Below are positions 58,626-64,000 of a stretch of DNA of 64,000 bases, piece by piece. The stretch is from Plantago major (lineage: Eukaryota; Streptophyta; Magnoliopsida; Lamiales; Plantaginaceae), in the NCBI GenBank assembly GCA_026545765.1, contig CM048841.1, forward strand, positions 65,361,354 through 65,425,353, given 5' to 3'. The first letter of the stretch is position 1. Every line of letters begins with the position of its first letter. Both the position numbers and the translations under genes were made by a program. Below the pieces are notes generated by a model that saw only the letters and a program-made list of their open reading frames with translations, had not been told where the DNA came from and did not search any database.

Positions 58626-59079
58626 GTGTGGTGTGGTCATCCTGTTTGTCTTTTGTCATTTGTTTATTTCATTTGTTTGTTTTATTTTTTTTTCTTTTCT
58701 TTTTCTATTTCAATTGAATATATTAAATGTACAATAATACTTAGAACAAGTGCAAAAAACGTAAACGTACTTGAAAAATGTAAATTTTATAATTTTTAAT
58801 TCAAAGTATTGTAGCGTTTATTTTGAAGTAACGTAATTTTTATTTTCAAATAATGTAATTTCTTTAAATTAATGTGATGTTATAATTAATTAACGACATT
58901 TAAAATGAAATGAATAATTTAGTTTAAAACGTAATTAGAAAAGAAAATGAAATGAGAATTGAAGTTTGGAAGAAATAATAAAAGAAAATAATTTGGGTCT
59001 CAACTATTACAGTAGAAAATTATAGAAAGTTGCAGTGAGTGAAATGATGATGTTGTTGCAACTGTTGAAAATGGTCTTA

Positions 59080-59207
59080 GGCTCTATTCTTTTCAATTGA
59101 AATTTACTCAACTGAACTGAATTGAATTGTAGTATAAAATATAACTAAGCAGAATTGAACTGAATTGAATGGAACTGAACAAGTTTTCAGTTGAAGAGAA
59201 CAGAACC
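59080..59207. mobile_element. 128-bp palindromic MITE, TSD TTA
   Basis: GGCTCTATTCTTTTCAATTG at the left pairs with CAGTTGAAGAGAACAGAACC at the right, flanked by TTA at 59077-59079 and 59208-59210. Same family as 45777-45899. Confidence 0.85.
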
Positions 59208-59843
59208 TTAGAGCCTTAGTCGTAGTAATGTGTTGTCTAGAAAATTGATCTTGACTTTTGTACTGTAGCATAATCCTAGTTTCAAGCTACATACTTAATT
59301 GCTAGGTTGTAGACGTCTTTGGTCTTCGACCTTATACTTTAGAGACTTGTACAAATGGGGTGTTCCTCAATTAACTTGCTGTACTTACTCTATTTGCTTT
59401 ATATGTACTTAAACTTGCTCCAAAAAAAAAACTCAAATCTCAAGCACTTGACCCAGCAGGACATTTAGTTATACGTAATGCAGATACATCAACCACACAC
59501 GGGTTGAAAACTAAACATTTGATTTATTTTTTTTATAGAGAAATATGTTTATATTAATCACATTCCTGAGGAGATGGATAGATTGGGTATGATAAGCATT
59601 TAATAAACCATAAAGCATTACTTTTCTAATGTCTAGCAAACTCTAGAAACACTATAACAGTACTCGGTTAGCCACAAAATGTGTTCATCATCCATCCAAG
59701 GAAAAAGAACAGGAACATAATCCATCCAGTCCAACAAGGGGAACTAGAGAGAAATCAAGTCAGCACATAAATCTGAAACTTTATACAGCCAAACATCTAC
59801 TAGGGGATAGTTGCATCTCGCAGACTTCACCAACTATGGCCCC

Positions 59844-62800
59844 TTATGTTTGCATTGCTTCAGCATGGTATGTTTCAAGCTCCTTGTCGAGCTGATCGGC
59901 TGATTTCTCAACAGGTTTCTTTCTCCAGCGCTGAGTGTCACCACGGCCACTTGCAGCACCGCCACGTCCGCGGCCACGCCTTCCTCCACGCCCAGTGTTC
60001 GAACCACCACGGCCTCTTGTTCTGAATAGATTATTCAAAAAACCATTAATTGACTTGAATGATGCCACAGAAAATACTGAAACTGGATAACATAAGTTTT
60101 AGCTATAGAAAATACACAGCCATGAAATACAGCAGCAGACCAATAAACTGTAACCAACATAAACATTAAGCAGAACAGAACATTTTCTCAACACCCCTAG
60201 GTGAAAAACCAACCAGTGACAACACACGACAAAACATGCAAGCAAAGGATTTTGTCTCTAGCATGACTCGAAGAAAAGAACCATCCTCGGTGAAAACCTA
60301 ACCAGTGATACTACAAAACTTGGAAGCAAAAGATCTTTATCTCCCAGCCAGTTTCTTGATTCTCCAAGACAGAGAAAATCACTTAACTATTACCTAATCC
60401 TGGACTAAGAATTTTTCATTGTCTCTTGTGGCTATGAAAAATCCACAACACATCTATTATGTGGCCCACACTTGTGGGGCATTACTAGCCAAATGGTCTA
60501 CAAAATTAATTGTTGACCCGATCGGAAAAAGGAAGAAAACCATGAAAGAGATTATCAAAATCAACAAGAAACATATTGAAGAACAGAACTAATTAGACAA
60601 AAGGAGGCCTGACTGTTCAACTTACCCGAATCCACGATTTCCAGGAACAAAGCCACTACCAGCTGTAAAGCCACCTCTGGATCGACCAGGTCCAGACCTG
60701 CAAGCCACCAAATAGTTGGTTATAAAAGGAACAAGATCAAAGTTTCAAGAATGAGAAGGCAATGCAGCCACAACACTGCATTCTTAGAGAAAAGAAAGGA
60801 AGATAAGTGTCTTTTTGGCTAAGAACTAAAATTCAGAAAACCGGGTTAAAACACTTAAATTTTAACATAACTAAAGGTTTTAACTCTATACCAAACACTC
60901 ACCCAAGTGATGTAATTAAAGTAAAAAGAACAGGACCGTAAAAATAGAACAACGAGATGTACTTTTTAGAAAAAGCTTTTGAAGAGAAAAGAACAATACC
61001 AAGGCAAAACAGGGCAGGTATCCATAATCTCAGTATCAATAAGTAGAATCATGACATTCATATTTAGAAAAAATCATAGAATTGACACTTTGTGCAACAT
61101 CAACAAAGCAAGAGGATCTATTTATGTTTCATTTTCAGATTCAACAGCAAATAGATGAAAAACATATTTTGATGCTGGTTTACATTAACCACAGTAGCTT
61201 GCTAGACTATACTAATCACAAGCACAGGGACAAAAAATAACAATTTTACGAAGTTATCTCGCAAAATAAGTAAATAATATAGAATTGAAAAATAAATTTA
61301 ATAAGGAAATGTACTAAATCCATAGATACATACGCCATGACAACTGTTCTTCTTTTCCCATTGGCTCCCCCAACTACATTCACACGAGCTGATAGAGGGA
61401 TCTCAGAATTTGCACCAATGATCTCAATCTTCATCGGCTTCCCATCCAGTTGCACGTTGTTATAGCGCTTCAGTGCTTGAAATGCATCACTTCTCCTCGC
61501 AAAAATCAGCTCAGCGGAACCCTGCATGGTAAATTCAAGAAATTCAATCAACAAGGGGGTACAATAGCATGCGCAAGTGAAAAAAATTATAAGTTAAAAA
61601 GGTCAATTTATATTACTTGGCAAAGCAGGAGGCAAAAGTAATTTTCCTAAAACTAACATTCATTCAAGTTGTGCCGAAAACAAGTGGAAACAAATATTAT
61701 GATGATCCAGGGTGTAACAAACTATTATTGCAAGTGCTATCCGAGAAAATAGTGCAAGTGATTACAGATTGTTTTGGTGGAGGGGAGACGCAACAAAACA
61801 TTATAGTATATTATATATAAACAATGAAATACAATTACAGACCAATCACTCAATTAAGAGGTAAACATATCATCATGGAACCAAATAACACATTATGTAA
61901 ATTCATTGCATATACAACATAGAGACTTACACTTGGGCGACCATTTCGGTCATAGTGAATGGCATATCGAATCAACTCTCCGAACTCAGAAAATAGTTCC
62001 TGTTTGCAACCACTGTTCAGCGTAATCCCAAGAGAAACCACTTTAAAGATAATTGAAGCTCAAAAGTCACAACTCAGTGTAAATACCCTTATATCTTCAT
62101 TGGTCACCCCAACATCCAAGTTGGAGACATACAACTTCGTACCAGTTTCCGCGCCAGACAAACCAGCTGCTTTAAGACTATCTTCAAAAAGATCATTCTG
62201 CCAAAAGGCCCTCCTCGTTCTACGAACAGACTGATGCAAGCAAACCACAGTACCGAGATTGGAGAAAGTGAATGTCAGCATAGTATGACACAAATAATTG
62301 ACATAGCTCAAGATATATCAGATATCATCAAAGTCCACCGAGAAGTCACCAAAAGGCTCAAACAAGAAAATCTAATACCATTAAATTCGAGGTAGGTAAA
62401 TTAGTCAATATGGAGTTGAGATTTGACCACAGAATGCAGTTAATGGCGTGCAAAAGGTGAGAGACCCAGTTCTGAAGTTCAGAAGGCAGCCAGCCACCTT
62501 TGCAAATGCAATCAACTGAGATACAAAAGAAATCTCGTCCCCAAAGCATTTCCGGCATAAAGCAAACCCAACAGTATCCATCATAAATTAATTGCCCGTA
62601 TATCGAAGGATCCAAGCAAACTCCCCCTCTAAAAACCGATAATGTGAAACTAGAGAGCTCTCTTTACATTATTATCAATATAGGGGGAAAAGTTTAAGCC
62701 TCGAATATTAGGTGATTTTGAAATTGTGGAAGGTATTAAGTTTTCAGATGATGAATCTCCTCCATCACAGTACTAAGTAGGGAATTCTTCCTTACGAGAC

Positions 62801-63297
62801 CGCCAATCATCCAATGTTATGACAAATATCCACTTGCAATTGGCTTGACATAACATCCCTTAGAACAGAAACCATCAGCAACTTAATTTATACACTAGTA
62901 TAAAACATCTTGTTTTTTCTCGACTGATGGAGCTGTGGGCTTCTCCAGGTGACCACTTAATCTCAAATCTATTGAAATCAAATTTCTAAATGCCAAACAA
63001 AAGAAACTCCTTGTGAGGCACTACAGAGTATGAGATTCTTCGCTGAAACGTATAAGACATCCATAGATTTGAGCTTGCCTTGGCAATGGTGGATGCTGAT
63101 GGACGAGCATTTACTCCAAGAGGGTTTCTACGAGGAGCACCAAATGGTCTTCCACCCCTGGATGACCCACCTTGACCTCTTCCACGAGGGGCCCTGCCTT
63201 GGCTTTGGCTTTGACCTTGGCCTCTGCCTCCTCTCCGGCCATTAGTTTTCCTGCTGCTCTTAATCATATCGTCCAGAGACATATCAAGAGAAGCCAT
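59844..63297 (-). CDS. ALY/THO4: THO complex subunit 4 (ALY/REF mRNA-export adaptor), 6 coding exons, 289 aa
   Basis: Exons on the minus strand are 63297-63079, 62230-62087, 61999-61931, 61521-61334, 60697-60626 and 60021-59844, summing to 290 codons. The N-terminus MASLDMSLDDMIK is the conserved UAP56-binding motif, followed by an RGG-rich segment. The RRM spans about residues 104-180, with RNP2 LYVSNL at 106-111 and RNP1-like GSAELIFA at 145-152. A second RGG region and the C-terminal helix QLDKELETYHAEAMQT, another UAP56-binding motif, end the protein. ALY proteins couple splicing and transcription to mRNA export as part of TREX in the nucleus. Intron 1 of the coding region uses a GC donor (AAG|GCAAGC); without it the frame enters a non-conserved tail and stops. 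Confidence 0.95.
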
Positions 63298-63336
63298 TTT
63301 TACCCAAAAGGTTGAAAATCAGCCAAATAATAAAAT

Positions 63337-63875
63337 CTGCAGGCAAGAACCAATAAAAGACAAACATTAATGCCAGATTCAATCAACAAGAGTCTAGTGA
63401 AAAGTATCCAGACTTGATAAAAAAATTTATCTGCACCTAACAAGGAATTAGAGTTTCAGTCAAGGTATAGTACTAGCTTACATCGATCAATGGAATCCAT
63501 TCTAAAATTCTGAACAGCACTGATCTTATCTCATCAAATCATTACGCATATCCAAAACGTCAACAGTTATTAACAAAAAATTGAATAAAAAACCTTAACA
63601 AGCTAATGAGAATTAGATCAAATCAAATCGAACAATTACGTAGAAAACAAGCATATTATGTCAATATTATAAATTTAACAATCAACATCCAACACAAGCT
63701 ATCATCAATCAATCAACACGGCGACAAGAGAATACCAGATCTACGAAAATGAGAGATCGTTGGGTCGGAAAATCACAGAAATAGAGGAAAGGGGTAAATC
63801 AACGATGACTTAGAGATATGCTGAAAGGAAAATTCCACGGCAATGAAAAATAATTGAGAGGAAAGTTATGTTTAC
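63337..63875 (-). other. Probable 5'-UTR intron of the THO4/ALY gene
   Basis: On the minus strand CAG|GTAAAC at 63876/63875 and TTGCCTGCAG|ATTTT at 63337/63336 are good splice signals, 38 bases before the ATG after splicing. Inferred from consensus only. Confidence 0.5.
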
Positions 63876-64000
63876 CTGAATCTAATCTTCGATTTGCGGA
63901 GCAGGAAAACAAAAAAGCGATGTTATCGAATGGATCTGATGGCGTTAGGATGACGACGATTTGACGGACCTAGGGTTTCAGAGATGAGAGAAAGAAGGGG
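63876..64000 (-). promoter_or_regulatory. Probable first leader exon or promoter of THO4/ALY with a telo-box
   Basis: AAACCCTAG on the minus strand at about 63970-63978 is a telo-box-like element, frequent near the start of plant genes for RNA and translation functions. The upstream promoter continues beyond the window. Confidence 0.35.

Overview
This window is a plant nuclear chromosome segment, most likely from a eudicot. Four intact spliced host genes with GT-AG introns and one tRNA-like gene sit as islands in nested transposable elements. The retroelement is of the Ty3/gypsy Tat lineage, and the DNA transposons are CACTA, MULE, PIF/Harbinger-like and Stowaway-like. I cannot fix the species from sequence alone.

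Layout. (1) 1-6692: the 3' part of an autonomous-type CACTA transposon (CACTA-1) with a decayed TNP2-type transposase and a TNPA-like gene; its left end lies outside the window. (2) 7325-22490: a Ty3/gypsy Tat-lineage retrotransposon with gag-pol on the minus strand, dual RNase H, LTRs of about 0.95 kb, and a spliced antisense gene with its own TATA box between pol and the 3' LTR. Beyond the 3' LTR lies a second primer-binding site and gag start, so the array reads LTR-internal-LTR-partial internal. (3) 22491-23345: a diverged antisense-gene fragment of an older relative. (4) 24317-27997 (+): a TRM/LONGIFOLIA-like gene, followed by a tRNA-Lys(UUU)-like sequence at 28292. (5) 28607-31165: nested Harbinger-like MITEs, a palindromic MITE and a CACTA remnant. 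(6) 31782-33283 (-): a GDSL esterase/lipase. (7) 33330-37800: gene-poor DNA with old repeat fragments. (8) about 37844-45549: a broken MULE with a mudrA-type gene and a convergent GRF-zinc-finger gene, split by CACTA-2 (41376-44477, TSD CAT). (9) 46187-51005: CACTA-3 (TSD TAT), an internally deleted derivative. (10) 51320-52690: MITEs and a 36-bp minisatellite directly upstream of (11) a class-3 lipase gene, 53244-57370 (+). (12) 58110-59207: a foldback element and a MITE. (13) 59844-63297 (-): a THO4/ALY mRNA-export adaptor gene with a GC-AG first coding intron.

The host genes do not form a pathway; they are independent housekeeping or developmental genes. The most unusual signals belong to the mobile DNA. 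One is a tandem array of small hairpins with compensatory stem changes and a constant TATGTTAG loop, found in all three CACTA elements and placed in an intron of the TNPA-like gene in CACTA-1. The other is the intron-bearing antisense transcription unit of the Tat element. All exon models come from reading frames and splice consensus, not from transcripts.
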